Of a stretch of DNA of 64,000 nt, positions 1-11,675 are shown piece after piece (position 1 is the first letter of the stretch; each line of letters opens with the position of its first letter). The stretch comes from Heterodera schachtii. Taxonomy: Eukaryota > Nematoda > Chromadorea > Rhabditida > Heteroderidae. The notes below the pieces were generated by a model, which was not told where the DNA came from, did not search any database, and worked only from the letters and a program-made list of their open reading frames with translations. The stretch lies in the NCBI GenBank assembly GCA_023374025.1, contig SIJG01000008.1:2368057-2432056 (forward strand). The letters are read 5' to 3'. The position numbers and the translations under genes are program-made.

Positions 1-214
1 AATTTTGAATTTGAATTCAAAAAAAAAATGAAATTTGTTAGTATTTGACAATCTAACAACTCAAAAATTTCATACTAACCAAAATGTTTGGGGTTTTCAC
101 AATTAATTGAAAATCTCAAAATATATGTGCCCAAACATTTTTTATATAAAAAAAAAAAATTGAAATTAGATAAATGACAACCTCATTTGTTCCCCCCCGT
201 CCCAATTGATTTAC

Positions 215-3200
215 ATGTAAATTTCTTTGCCAATCGCTTTTGTCCCATAATGTTCCTCCTCCTCCCCATTTTGTTCAGCAGTGGCAACACTGTCTTCTTA
301 AATTAAAATTTATATTATAAACCAACCATTAAATGGGTCATTAAATATTATTACCGCTGTTCACCGACGGTTTTTTCGTCGTCGTCGGCGATGCTTCTTC
401 TTCCGCCCCAATTGAATTGGCCATTTGATCAGCAACAATGTTTGGGGCCATTGAATGCTGCTGCACGGTATCGCCGTTCACAGAACGAATTGTTGACGCT
501 TAGAAAAATGTGCAAAATTTAAAAAAAAAAAGTTTGCAAAAAATGAAAATTTTTTAAAATCAAGATTTTTTCAAACGAATTTTCTCTTGGAATGGGGCGA
601 AGGGGTAAAGTGGTGCACCCAAATCACTCACTCACCGTTGGAATAGGAGGAAAACAATGTGCGGTATTGTGCCGAGTTGGTCACCAGTTCAGCATGTGTG
701 CCTTGCGCAATGACACGGCCCCGGTGCATGAACAGAATACGGTCACAGGCTGACAAATACTGTAAAAAACAATTATTTTATTGTAACTACAAAACATATT
801 TGTGCCTTGGGCTAGTTTTGTTATTCAAATTAAAAAAAAATAAATTCCCTGGTGGCGTCTTTCGGTACCCAGGCCCCTAAAATTGCCCTAAAATTTTTCA
901 GAATTGAACCAAAAATAAGTGATTTCTGTTAAAATCAGTTAAAAAATAAAACGTCATTTCCCATTTCCCGGATGCAGCGCCTACAGACATTGCCTGCCCT
1001 CTATTTCCCCCTTTTAAAAAAAAAAAAAAGTAAGCGTAAAAAAGTGCGTCGCAAAAAAAACGATTAAAAAAAAAAGGTTTCATGCTATAGTACCGTTAAA
1101 AAAAGTCGAACAAACAAATACTAGGCCATTCTCCTCACCTCAGGGTCTCCAGTTACCAGCAGCCGTGTTCGGTTGCCCAGCATTTCCTTGATACCAGCCG
1201 AAAAAATTTTCGAGGCGACCGCTGAAAAAACAAATTTATAAAAAAAAAAATTTTTTTTTTTTAAAAACCCCGTAATACCTTTGTCAACGGAGGCAAAAAT
1301 GTCGTCAAACAGGTAAATGTCACGGTTGGAGAACAGTGAACGGGCAATCGCAATCCGAGCACGTTGACCACCCGACAGTTTACAGGCGGACACCTAACGG
1401 GAAAAAAGCGACGGAAATTAAAAAGTAATTTTTTTAATATAAAACGATTGGATTGGTGGAGATTGTTAGGAATTTTGTAGGATCGGTATTTCAAGAAAAA
1501 TAATTTTGAAAAATTTAATGGTAGAGAAATTTTTTAAAAACAGTAATTTATCATAAAATTTTGAAAAAATCTCCAAAAAATCTTTCTTAAAATTTTCTTA
1601 TTAAAAAATGTATAATTGTGTGTGATTTTTTGAAAAAAAAAATTTTTTTTAATTTTTAGGCGGTGGGGGGCGGCGTGGCTGATCCGAAGGAGGGAACTAA
1701 AAATACAGGCTTGGATCCCAAATACAGACCGGATTCTAAAGAAAAAAAACGTCAGATCCTGAAAAATTTCAGTAAATGCCCACCAAACCTTGGACTGTTC
1801 GTTCTCCGGAAGCTGTTCCAAGTCCTTGGTCAATTGGGCAGCGGAAATTGCCTGAAATGGAAAAATTTAAAATTAAAAAAAAAAAAACTTCGCTGCCCCA
1901 ACCTGATAGTAACGTTTGAAATGCATGGGTTGGCCAAACAAAATGTTCTCCCGCACGCTGGTGTTCAACACACATGGCTGCTGACCGCACAATGCGACAG
2001 TACCCGACATGGACAAACGGCCGTCATGTCCGACCAACTTTAATTAAATTTTTGCGTAATAATGATGGCACAAAAATATAGTCAGGTGTAAAAGAATTGG
2101 AATAAAAAAAAAAAATTTTTTTTGTTTTAAAAACCCCGGTTTTCTCAAAAAAGAATGGTGAAAAAAGTGTATTATAATTACGCCAAAAGAAACATCAATT
2201 GGACCATTCCCAGACCAAGGGCGTAGCCAGACCCTTGGCTTTGGGGGGGGGCCCAACTCAAAAGTCGATTCTTAGGGGTGTATTTTTCTTTTTTAGGACA
2301 ATTTTTAGGGGTGTATTTTTCGTTTTCAGTCGATATTTAGGGGTGTATTTTTCGTTTTTTTGAAATCCCGAATTATGGGGTGTATTTACAAAATTTTCGC
2401 CGTTTTCGCCAAAAAATTACTATTTTTTGCCATTTTGGTCCCATTTTTCAAAAATATGGTAAAATGGGGGTCCGGCGGTGCCGGTAGGCGCCGCCGGGAA
2501 ATTTTTGGATATTTTAATGCATTTTTGTTAAGAAAATTGCTTAAAATTTCAAGAAAATTTACTGAAATTTTTTCCTTTTTTTGGGTTTCGGGGGGGGGGG
2601 GGGGGGGGCCGGGCCCCCTGGCCCCCCCCCCTAGCTACGCCCTTGGAGGGGGGGGGGGGGGTTGAAAACTGAAGAAATTTCAAATTTTTTTTGCGGAAAA
2701 TGCATTTTTCGCAACAAATATCCTCCCACCTTGTGCACATTGAATGACACATCCTGGATACAAAAGCGTGGCTTCTGCTCATCCGTTGTTGCTGTTTTTG
2801 TTGCGCCATTCTCAGTGTCGATGATCACTTCCATCTCTCCTTCACCACCATCATAATCCATGCCATTTTCGGTTGAACGAGGAGGCACCGATGCCATCGC
2901 AACAATTGTGCCATTCTGTTGTTGTGCAACGACTGAACCTGGGTTTTTGATAGGACATTTTTAATGTGAAAAAAAAAATATTTCTATCGTGGATTAGCAC
3001 AAAAAAATTTTTTTTTTTTTTTTGCGTTTTGGTAAAAATTTTCTATTTCGCTTTTCGTTTCCCTAAAAAATAAATATTTTCGTTTCGTTTTCATATAATT
3101 ATTTTTTGGTATTCGCATTCGCACACCCTTGGGTGAGGCAGGCTGGCTCAACTCAAATTTTACAAAACAAAATTTGTCTTACACGAAAATTTTTTTTTAA

Positions 3201-6200
3201 CATTCACCGCCCTGGTAAAAAAAGTAAACAAATATCGCGCTCAAATACCTTTCTTTGCCGCCCGTTTTTCTCCCCCATTTTTCTGTTCGTTGGTGGTGTC
3301 CTGCTCCGTCTCCGCCTCGTCCCATGCAAATGTGCACTGTTTCATCTGAATGACAATATCCGTCGCAGCGGCGGGCGACAGTGCCGCGGTCTGTGGCTCG
3401 GCATCGTACGGGTCGAACAGCAGAAGCGCCTCAATCTGTGCACGAAAAATATTTTTTTTAATGATGGAAATGTTGACAACCAATGTTGACCATTGACACC
3501 GAATTTTTTTTTTTTAAATATAAGAAAAATTATTTCTAAGGACAAACTGAGGCGCAGAGCACGAATTTGGCCTTCTTTTGGCTCAATTTCGTAACACTCA
3601 AAGTCCGGATTCAAAATTTAAAAAAACTTCAAATTTTCATTTTGCCGAAGCATTGATCTGTCTGGCTGGTGAAATGACAAATTTGGAATTTTAATATATT
3701 TTTTTAGTCTGTGGAAATTTTTGTAAAATTTTGTTTGATGAATTTTTTTTTAACCAAGCGAGATCAAGAACCAACCAATTTTCCTGAAATTTTTCTGTGA
3801 TAAATATAATTCGCAAAACCTTGGTCAGCGCTTGTTTGGCCTCGGCCAAATAACGGATGCCATATGGAATCATGCGAATGCCGAACAACATGACAAAGAA
3901 CACGGTGATTGCACTGAAGGCCTGAAAAAAAATTTTTTTTAATCGATTTTCATATTTTAAGGCATTAATTATTTAACCCCCTCAAAGGATTAAAAAATTA
4001 AATAAAAATATTGTTGCCCTCCAAAAACACACATCGCTGGCCCGTAAGTCGTGCCCGTTCAGCACAATGGCCAGCGTCATCACAATGGTTGCCACCACCG
4101 GCACAATGGCGCCCGATGCAACCGCCAAACTTTGGGCGTAGCCGGCCCAGCCCAACGAACGCTGCTCAGCACGACGAACAGCTGACAAAAATGTGAGGGT
4201 TGTGAAGCATAAGGACGAACCAACCGAAAATTTTTGAAATTTAGAAATTATAAGAACATTTCAAAAAAAATTGATAAAATTTCCAGCGACTTTTGTGAAA
4301 TTTTTTAAAAAATTTCTGGGAAAATTGAGAAAATGAATGGCGTAGGGCCAACTCTGTTGATTAAATTTTGTTATTTTATTTATTTTTAAAAACAACTTCC
4401 ATTACCCCGCACTCGGTTGTAGAACAGCTCCTCCCATCCGTTCAGTTTGATGCATTTGATGCAACGGATCAGTTCACCAACTAATGCCATCCGGCGTTCG
4501 GTTTGTGCAATGGCACGGTTCCGAAATTTGACCATGGTAACACCGAGGACAGCCTGAGCAAAAGAGAAGAGAGTTTATCAAAAAAAAAATTTTTTTTTTT
4601 TTTCAAAATTCGAACCCCCAAAAAATTTTTGATGTTTTTTTTTGAAAAAAATATACCTGAATGATGTCGAAGACAAAAAAGACGGCAATGCCGAGCAGTG
4701 ACAGTACACCAATGACAAACAGCAAATAGACAAGGCCACCAATGAGTACAAAAGGACCGACGAGCACCAGCGGGGCAAATGTGAGCGCGTCAAAAATGCG
4801 TTGGCCATCATTGGCGAAAAGGTTGACAATCTGAAAGAAGATAAAAGTCATGAAAATTTGTTTTGGGTCACTCATTGATCAGGGTGCACAATGGCGCAAA
4901 ATTTCTCGAAAATTCTACTAATTTTCTTTAAAAATTTCAAAAAGGGCATTGCCGGACCACCAATTTAAAAATTTTTTTTTTTTTGAAAATTAGATCCCAA
5001 AATGGTAAATTTGTGATTTTTATTAAGTTTTGACGAAAAATGGCTACAAATTCAGCCATTTCTCCCCGGTTTCCCTCTCACTTCCGCCGGTGTTTTGCGC
5101 CGCAACGATTTGGCGTGCATCAGCCGCTTGAACAGCAGCGCGAGCAGTGCACCGCGGGCGCGAATTGCTGTCCGATAACTGATGGCCCATGTGGCGCCGT
5201 ATGCAAGCACACGGAGCATTTCAACCTGAAAAATTTAAAGAAAATTGAAAAATAAAAAAAACGAAACCCAAGAAATTTGGCACCCCAAAATAAGAAAATC
5301 GGGAGAGAAATGGGACGGAATTTTTTCGATTGTCGGTCCCAATTTTTGTAGTTATTTTTAGTGTATTATCCCTAATTTTTTTTTACGGGTTGCGAAACAA
5401 CGCACACACTCACCATCAAAATGGAAAAAGCCAAGTAGAAGCCGTACGAGTACAGCGGCGTGCCGTCCGTCTCGTCCCGAATTGGACGCTCCGTAAAAGC
5501 GATCAGACCACGGACCAAACAAGTGGGACCGATGAAGCCGAACACAATGCAGAACAGGAACACCAGGCAGGTCATCTACAAAATGCAATATGTATACACT
5601 GATAAGTACAACATACATGATTATTAATCGGTAGTGGGCAAAGATTTTAGAAAAAAAAAAATCAAATTTAAATCTTTTGGGGCGAGTTGAGGGGTCCGGC
5701 GATTTTGGAAATTTTAATGAATTTAGGTATGAAAGTGGTGGAAATTTTTCAAAAAATTTGCCTATTTTTTTCCTGAAAATTTTTAATAAAACGGAAATAA
5801 AAATATTTTTTAAAAATCCGAAGATCAAGGCGACAACATTACAATGAAAAAATAAAGAAATCAAAATGATGGCATCCGTTTTTGAAATCCTTAAAATAAA
5901 AATTATGCTGAAAAAAGAAAAACCATCAAGCGGAAACGGATAAAGCGAAGCACGGCACGGAAAAGTGAGGGCGGACGGGCAAAGGCAGCGGCACTTTTGA
6001 TCTCCTCATTCCACAAATGTTCCAACCTGAAATGAAATTGTAAAATTCAAACCGTAGAAAATTAGGAGGTTAAGCGGTATTTTTTGGTACCATAACTTTT
6101 GCGGACAAATGCATTTTGTCACAGAAATTTTTCGAACTATACCGGAAATTTCAGTACTACTAGTGAGTAGGAATTTTCGATTCAAAAATGTTCAAGGAAA

Positions 6201-7497
6201 AACGTTGAAAAATATTTCAAAATTTAGGGAAAATTTTTTCCGATCCCGGCGTAACAATTTATTTTGAAGAAAAAGACCTGCGGGCAACAGCATGCCAACA
6301 AATCCGGTTTTGAAAACGGAGCGCCAACCGGCAATTTTTGTGTTTCTCAAAACCGGGATTGTCGTTAGAAACATTGTTTAAAATTTTCTGTCCGTTTCCA
6401 CCCAAAATTTTTCAAAAAAGTTTTTGGGACAAATTTTGAAAATTTAAAGGATTTTTTGATACGGCGATGCTGAGAAAATATGGCGACTCATTTTTTTATA
6501 CCTAACTGATGAAAACAAAAACCTTGTCATGTTGACATTGGCCGAATCGAAAATGGAGCATGTCCATTGGGCAGACGACTCAACGGGACTCAGTTGGCCG
6601 CGGAAGGCCCGCCACATCCACGGGAACATCCAAGAAAATGAAATGAAGGACAGCAGGGACACATCGTCCACCCGGGAACACGCAGTTTTGGCCCTGCAAA
6701 TTATAAATAGGAAATTCAAAATGAAAATAGAGGGATATGAGCGAAAAAACATCGAAAAATGGAAAAAACCACAAAAAATGATCCAAAAATGGAAATAACT
6801 GAAGCAAGTTTCCACCATTTGTAGAAAAGATTTTCGAAAAAATTTTAAGCCGATAAAAAAAGGTAATTTAGGTGGTCTCTGATCAGGAAAAACGCATCCA
6901 TTTGGGCAAAGTCTCGAACCACGGACCCGAATTCGAACAAAGTCTAAATTTCATTTTTTAGAAAATTCAAAATGTTGCCGTCGATTTTTAACATAATTTT
7001 TCAAAAAAAAAAAGGTACTTATATGGTTTAGCCACCCAAAAAAATTTTTTTTAAATCATATAAAAATTCTAGATTGTTTTCGGGGGAGGGGGTTTTCGGG
7101 ATCGCTGAGCACGAATCAGACATCCATTTCGACCAATTTCTTAAACCCGGACCCGAACTCGAACAGAAAATCTAAAGTTCAAAACTTTTGAATTTTGCAT
7201 TTTTGGTCTAAAATCGGTTTAAACACACGGAAACAACTGAAATCCATCACTCCTTCAATAAAAGATAAAAAAAAATTGTTGCCCCAGCTTAAGTCACCAA
7301 AAAATCACAAGATGAGTTTATACTTTGGAAAGAACAGTGCAATAGGACCCTAAAATACTGCGTAAACCGAACCTGGATGGTTTCGTCTGAATGAACACTT
7401 CTGTCTCTCCGTTGGCTGTCGGCTGTAATTTCTCATCGAGAGTGCCACCCTTGGCTTTTGTACTGTTGTTGATGTTATTTGTGCTTTTTTCATTCAT
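215..7497 (-). CDS. mrp-5: ABCC5/MRP-5-like ABC transporter (3' part off left edge)
   Basis: Spliced gene read right to left. My exons are 7373-7497 (ATG at 7497), 6523-6693, 5924-6026, 5414-5575, 5082-5225, 4657-4830, 4406-4553, 4033-4181, 3820-3921, 3249-3435, 2730-2938, 1903-2037, 1789-1851, 1279-1393, 1139-1221, 636-759, 355-498 and 215-296. All join in phase. The order matches the ABCC5 family: N-terminal tail, first membrane domain (NDGQRIFDAL is typical of ABCC5), a long low-complexity insert inside the start of NBD1, the signature LSGGQ, Walker B IYLFDD, then an acidic linker. TMD2 and NBD2 must lie beyond base 1. The family exports organic anions and nucleotides, and C. elegans MRP-5 exports heme; a similar role here is inference. 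Oddities: no Walker A exon is visible between 2037 and 2730, and the H-loop histidine is glycine. The gene may be damaged or the assembly incomplete. Confidence 0.85.
355..3435 (-). other. NBD1-coding exons of the ABC transporter, P-loop not found
   Basis: The exon at 3249-3435 opens NBD1 (QMKQCTFAWD). The exon at 2730-2938 is a Ser/Thr/Gln/Glu-rich insert ending in CIQDVSFNVHK. The next recognisable exon, 1903-2037, starts LVGHDGRLSMSG and carries the Q-loop region and ENILFGQ. Relative to ABCC5 about 25 residues holding GxxGxGKS/T are absent, and both flanking exons are phase 0, so one 75-base exon would fit. I read both sides of the intervening 692 bases and found no P-loop codons. Signature and Walker B follow at 1279-1393. 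At 1139-1221 the conserved VTH reads VTG. Confidence 0.6.
2216..2645. mobile_element. MITE, TIR CAAGGGCGTAGCC, copy 1
   Basis: A 430-base element bounded by inverted ends CAAGGGCGTAGCCAG and CTAGCTACGCCCTTG. Inside are repeated phrases of the type TTAGGGGTGTATTTTTC and a long G/C run near the right end. It is clearly homologous to the copy at 36511-36889. No target duplication is visible (left flank ends CCCAGAC, right flank is GAGGGGG), unlike copy 2. It sits in the transporter intron where the Walker A exon should be. Confidence 0.85.
6880..7180. repeat. Dispersed palindromic-core repeat, degenerate
   Basis: Two diverged copies of a phrase that recurs across the window: GAGCACGAATC, CATCCATTTCGACCAATT and GGACCCGAACTCGAACA. 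It lies in the first intron of the transporter gene. The same core is found inside the hAT-like MITEs at 12060-12378, 41138-41526 and 53835-54296. No clear termini or target duplication here. Confidence 0.5.
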
Positions 7498-7508
7498 TTT
7501 TAGTGAAA

Positions 7509-7516
7509 ATTTTCTA
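7509..7516 (-). promoter_or_regulatory. Possible trans-splice acceptor upstream of the transporter
   Basis: On the minus strand TTTTAG ends at 7514, 17 bases before the ATG at 7497, after a T-rich stretch. That is the usual place for a nematode spliced-leader acceptor. It could equally be the end of a normal 5' UTR intron. Confidence 0.3.
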
Positions 7517-8463
7517 AAATTAAATTTTGGAATTGAAAATGAAGAAATGAAATGTCGTCTCTTTACACGACCATAAATTAACATGACAACTCAACGCTTG
7601 ATAACTTTTTTTTTTTTGTGCGAAGAAAGTTTTTGGCAACATCCACTTTTTGGGGATTTTACACAACTTTTTTTTCATCGAATTCCTTTATCCACATACT
7701 TTTGCACCATAATGTATATTTATATACCTAGTAGGATATAAGGTAATCGAACAAAATGCTAAAAAGAAAGTCTAAAGTAATTTTTGCATCGTATGTACAG
7801 CATTAACAAAATCATTAGAATTAATAAAAATGTTTTTCATTATTTGGAGATATAAAAAAATCGAATGTAAATAATAAATAAATAGGTACTTTAGCTTTAG
7901 CGTTAAATTTTCGTTATATTATTCTCTGCCAATTTGCATATTTTGGTGCAGATTTACCATAGGGAAAAAAAGGTGCTAAACATAGAAAAAATAAATATTA
8001 TTTTTTTCCTATTAAACACACCGTTTCAAAAAACGAGAAATGAACCAATAAATAGAGAGTGCAGAGAAAAAAACATCTCTCTTTTTGGCGTACTATTTCT
8101 TTATCTCTATTAATAGAGAAAAACTGAATTTACTTTTCTCTAGGAAACTTTTTTTTCCGTTAACAGATTTTCTTTAAATTTTGCATACCGATAGAGAAAA
8201 TTTTTTTTTGCATCGAATCTTCTGTTTATTTTTATAGCTTAAATGTTGTTTTAAAAAGTTATTCAGAAAACAAAATTTCGAACGCCTATATCTTTTTTCT
8301 AACTCATCAAATTGCTGAGCATTTGCTTAGAAAAAACTTCTCCTTACCAAGAGCTTTCGAATGATTCCAAGATTGTTCAATTTGGTTTGCAAAAAGATCC
8401 AAAAACAATTTCCAAAAATAGCAATTTTTTAATTTTTTGGACAAAAATAAATAAAAATATTCA

Positions 8464-8537
8464 TGTTGCACAACGGACTCGAACTACCACCCTTTGTCCC
8501 TTTACTATCTTACAAAAACCACTTCGCCACACATGCA
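8464..8537 (-). other. tRNA-like sequence (pseudo-tRNA or SINE head)
   Basis: On the minus strand an A-box match TGGCGAAGTGG is followed, with tRNA-like spacing, by a B-box match AGTTCGAGTCC. A seven-base acceptor-like pairing can be drawn, but the anticodon and T stems are poor, so I do not call a functional tRNA. It is enclosed by short inverted repeats, which suggests a mobile element derived from a tRNA. Confidence 0.35.
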
Positions 8538-9185
8538 AATCTTTTTGGAACTGAGAGGCCAAAATTGAAACGGTGTGTAAAAATGAAGAGAGAGAGAGAG
8601 TACGCCACAAAGTGAGAGAAATTACAAAGAAAAAAGAAATCAATGAGATAGTGTACTAAGCTTTTCTCTGCACAATGGAATTGACCCATTAGGACAAGGC
8701 TTAATTACTCCATAATTAATTTTTTGGTGGAAACCTTTAAATGGAGAGCGCAGACATTGCGAAGAAAAGGGGAGACAAAAAAACATAATGCCATTCTAGC
8801 CCTATTTTTCCTTTCAAAATTGGAGGCAATCAAATCGGGAACGCAAGAATAATTTTATGAAAAATAAATGAATGAATATATTTTCACCATTTTTGATGAT
8901 AATAATTTGACTGGGAAATATCAAAAAAAAAAAAATTTCCAAAAAAAGAGAGAGAAAACTTTGGGATTTAAACGCTTAAAATTATATCCTAATTAAAATT
9001 AATTTTATTTTAAAAAATAAATAATTATCATCCTAAATTTTTTGAGGGGTGTTAATAAAAATATTTTTAAATCATTCTTAACATTTTTTGAAAATCAGGT
9101 ACAAATTTAAGGGAGGTTCTTAAAATGTTTTTAAAAAATTAAATTATAATCCTAAATTTTCGGAGGGATGTTCATGAAAATATTT

Positions 9186-9517
9186 GGCGCTATTTAAAAT
9201 CATGAAATTTTATTCAACGGGGCTTTTTGGGGTTACCGATCACGAATCTGTCAAATATTTTGATCAATTCCCTTTTCCTAACCAAAATTTAAACAAAAAA
9301 AAATCACCAATCGAAAAATTCAAATTCCGATTTTTGTTCGGGTTAGGGCTTCGGAATTTTTCAAAATAAATGTCAAATTCGTGATCAGCGACCTTTAAAA
9401 CCCCGGAGAACAAATTTTAACGGTTTTTTATCACAAAAATTTTTTGCAATACAAAAGGGTCCCTCCCCCCTATTGTTTTTGATAAATTTCAAAACCCCCC
9501 TTCTTTTAAATAGCGCC
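9186..9517. mobile_element. hAT-like palindromic MITE
   Basis: Inverted ends GGCGCTATTT and AAATAGCGCC are flanked by a perfect 8-base duplication AAATATTT (9178-9185 and 9518-9525). The interior contains both orientations of the GATCACGAATC core, with GTGATCAGCGACC on the right. Length 332 bases, no coding capacity. The 8-base duplication points to the hAT superfamily. Confidence 0.8.
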
Positions 9518-9599
9518 AAATATTTTAAAAATAAATACCTAAATTATCATCCCAACTTTTTTTTTAAATCACGGAAAAAAATGGGAGGTGGAGGCACAT

Positions 9600-10378
9600 A
9601 AAAACTTTTCTTCTCTCCAAATTTAATAATCTTCAGCGATAGGGGCGGGACCAGTCCTCCGCATTTTGCTGCTGTTTGTTGGTTAATTACATCATATGGT
9701 GTTTTAATGCAATTTTCATCATATTTTTCATAATTCCCCCTCCCCCCCCCCCTCCATCCCTCGCCCTATCAGTCACTAATTATTACGTCGTCCGTCCTAA
9801 GTTATGTTTTCGTGTGCCTCTCAACCCAACCCAATGGGGCCGGCGGGGCGTCCGTCTGCCAAAATGATGCGTCCATCTCCACCCCTCCCCTCCCATTCAA
9901 AAATTTTTTCCAACTCCCCGATTTTTTTTTTATATAATTTTTTACTGTACTATTTTTCTTTCCTCCTAAATTTTTTGGTTTTCTTTTATTTAAAAGGGTG
10001 AAAACTGAATTTGAAACAGTCAAGTAAAGGAGCAAAACATTTATTCTATAATGAACTCAATTTAATGTAGAGTAAATAAATTTTTCAAATCCGCTAGGAA
10101 TTTTTTCGAAATTTTTCCAATTTTCAGTACCAGTTACCATGAAAGAGGATCTGATCTAGTTGGTGTAGAAAAATTTTTGATCGGCATCAAAATTTAGCTT
10201 TGCAGAATTGTAAAAGTTTTCTAAATTTTCGAATTTTTCCTTATATAAATTTGGCTCCAATATTTTGAATTTGACTGTATAATGAAATTCTTGGTAGAGC
10301 AAATAAACCCACCAAATTAAGAAAAAATAAAAAAAAATGCAAAATAAAATAAAGAAAAATTTAAATAAAAATAAAAAA
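9600..10378. other. Intergenic, no gene seen
   Basis: AT-rich spacer with a C-run near 9739 and a short GC-rich patch at 9820-9890. I find no supportable coding exon. Confidence 0.5.
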
Positions 10379-10496
10379 GCTTACAACACCTTCGATTCCC
10401 AGGACGTCTCCGTTCCAAGTACTAAGAAGGCCCAACGTTGCTTAACTTGCCAGATCGGACGGGATGGCGTGTTTTCAACGTGGTATGGTCGTAAGC
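10379..10496 (-). rRNA. 5S ribosomal RNA
   Basis: The minus strand begins GCTTACGACCATACCACGTT and ends GGTGTTGTAAGC, about 118 nt. It carries the strongly conserved internal promoter region GATCTGGCAAGTTAAGCAAC and the CGCCATCCCGTCCGAT block, and it closely resembles C. elegans 5S rRNA. The two ends pair as the terminal helix. The DNA beyond the 3' end on the minus strand is T-rich, as expected for a Pol III terminator. It is a single copy here with no spliced-leader gene beside it, so it may be a dispersed copy rather than part of the main array. Confidence 0.93.
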
Positions 10497-10519
10497 GAAA
10501 GGAAGGGTAGCGCCGTCAG

Positions 10520-10820
10520 TCCAAGAGGGTATACTTTATTTCTTTTTCTCTCTTTTATACACACTATTTCTCAAATCTCCCTTTCTTTGCTTTTTGTTTC
10601 CTCTCCCTTCTTCTCTCTTTCTTTGGCAGAGAATGCGAAGACGCAGTAGCGTCTAAGAGAACACACTTTAATTCCTTTTCTCTCTTTTTTCCACACTATT
10701 TCTGAAAATTTTTTATCTTTTCATTTTGTTTTGTTCTCTCTCCTTTCCTTTCTTTCTTTGTTATGTACTATTTTTGTCTCCCCATTTGCTTTCTCTGCCA
10801 TTTATAAGTCTGTGGTGTTT
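10520..10820. repeat. CT-rich imperfect tandem duplication
   Basis: Two related blocks (about 10530-10640 and 10660-10800) share TTTCTCTCTTTT, CACTATTTCT and runs of TTTCTTTC. They follow the 5S gene on the plus strand. A related motif occurs near 13900 inside a LIN-2 intron. No coding potential. Confidence 0.45.
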
Positions 10821-10829
10821 TTCTCAAAA

Positions 10830-11675
10830 AAGTCAGATAAATTTGAAGTATAAAATTATATTTAAAAAAATAAATGTTTAAAAATATTAAATATAATATA
10901 AATTTAAAAAAATACGAGAGCAAATTTATTTATTTTTTATTTATTCAACATATAGAATATTTTGATAATTGAACAACCAAATTAAGTATAATGAAAAAAC
11001 AAAAAATAAAATGTATAAAATATGGCAAAGAATTTACAAAAAAAAAAAAAAAATATTTGGTGGACAATGAATGGCAAGAAATTTTGCGATGAATAATTAT
11101 CGACCATCGAATATTTTAAAATAATCAAAAAAATTTAAAAGAAAATTACAGTAACAGGTAGGCCTAGGTAAAAAAAAATAGGAGGGATAATGAAGCTCAA
11201 AAGTTGCGAGAATAGAAATGATTAGGGTTATAAATTTCAGGATTCTCCATTCTCTTAAAAGTATGAAAAACAATTTTTTTTTTTTTTTTTTTTTTTGTGT
11301 TTGCGAACAAAGGCAATACATTTTTTGGCCTCTCGAGTAGAGAAACAACTCTCGTTTTTTTTGGCTGGATTAGTCAAGGGCTCGATTCTCGGACTCGGTT
11401 CTCGAGACTGGTAGAGTTCGACTATCGAGCAGTCCCTACTACCAGAGTCAGTTTTTTTTAAAATATATTTCAAGAAAAAATTTTTGAGAAAATTTTTCAG
11501 TGCTTTTTTGGAAAAATTTTGAAAAACTTCGTAATTCAACATAAAATTGCAAAAAAAAAAAAAAAAAAAAAAATCAGAGGGGAGCAATCAAAAAAGGACG
11601 ACATAAATCGGCTACAAATTTAACAAAAATGAATAAATTCGAGAGTAATAATAGTGCCACCATATAAGTGATCGT
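10830..11675. other. Intergenic 3' of LIN-2, repeats only
   Basis: AT-rich sequence with long A and T homopolymers (11274-11296 and 11551-11572). Between them is a segment with repeated CTCGA/TCTCG words that resembles 55190-55290. The GATTTTTTGGAAAAATTTT-type foldback filler near 11500 recurs through the window. No gene seen. Confidence 0.5.

Larger units (their letters stand above)
7498..9177. other. Intergenic, AT-rich, no gene seen
   Basis: No convincing open frame. It holds the 5' flank of the minus-strand transporter, a set of short inverted repeats (for example CACACCGTTTCAA near 8020 against TTGAAACGGTGTG near 8566, and GTGCAGAGAAAA near 8058 against TTTTCTCTGCAC near 8661), a tRNA-like segment between them, and a short GA run near 8588. 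Confidence 0.6.

Noticed and set aside
5358..5864. Minus-strand frame of 168 codons
   Set aside because: Out-of-frame reading of transporter exon 5414-5575 extended into intron sequence.
10500..11650. Spliced-leader RNA gene next to the 5S gene
   Set aside because: I looked for the SL1 core GGTTTAATTACCCAAG on both strands and did not see it.
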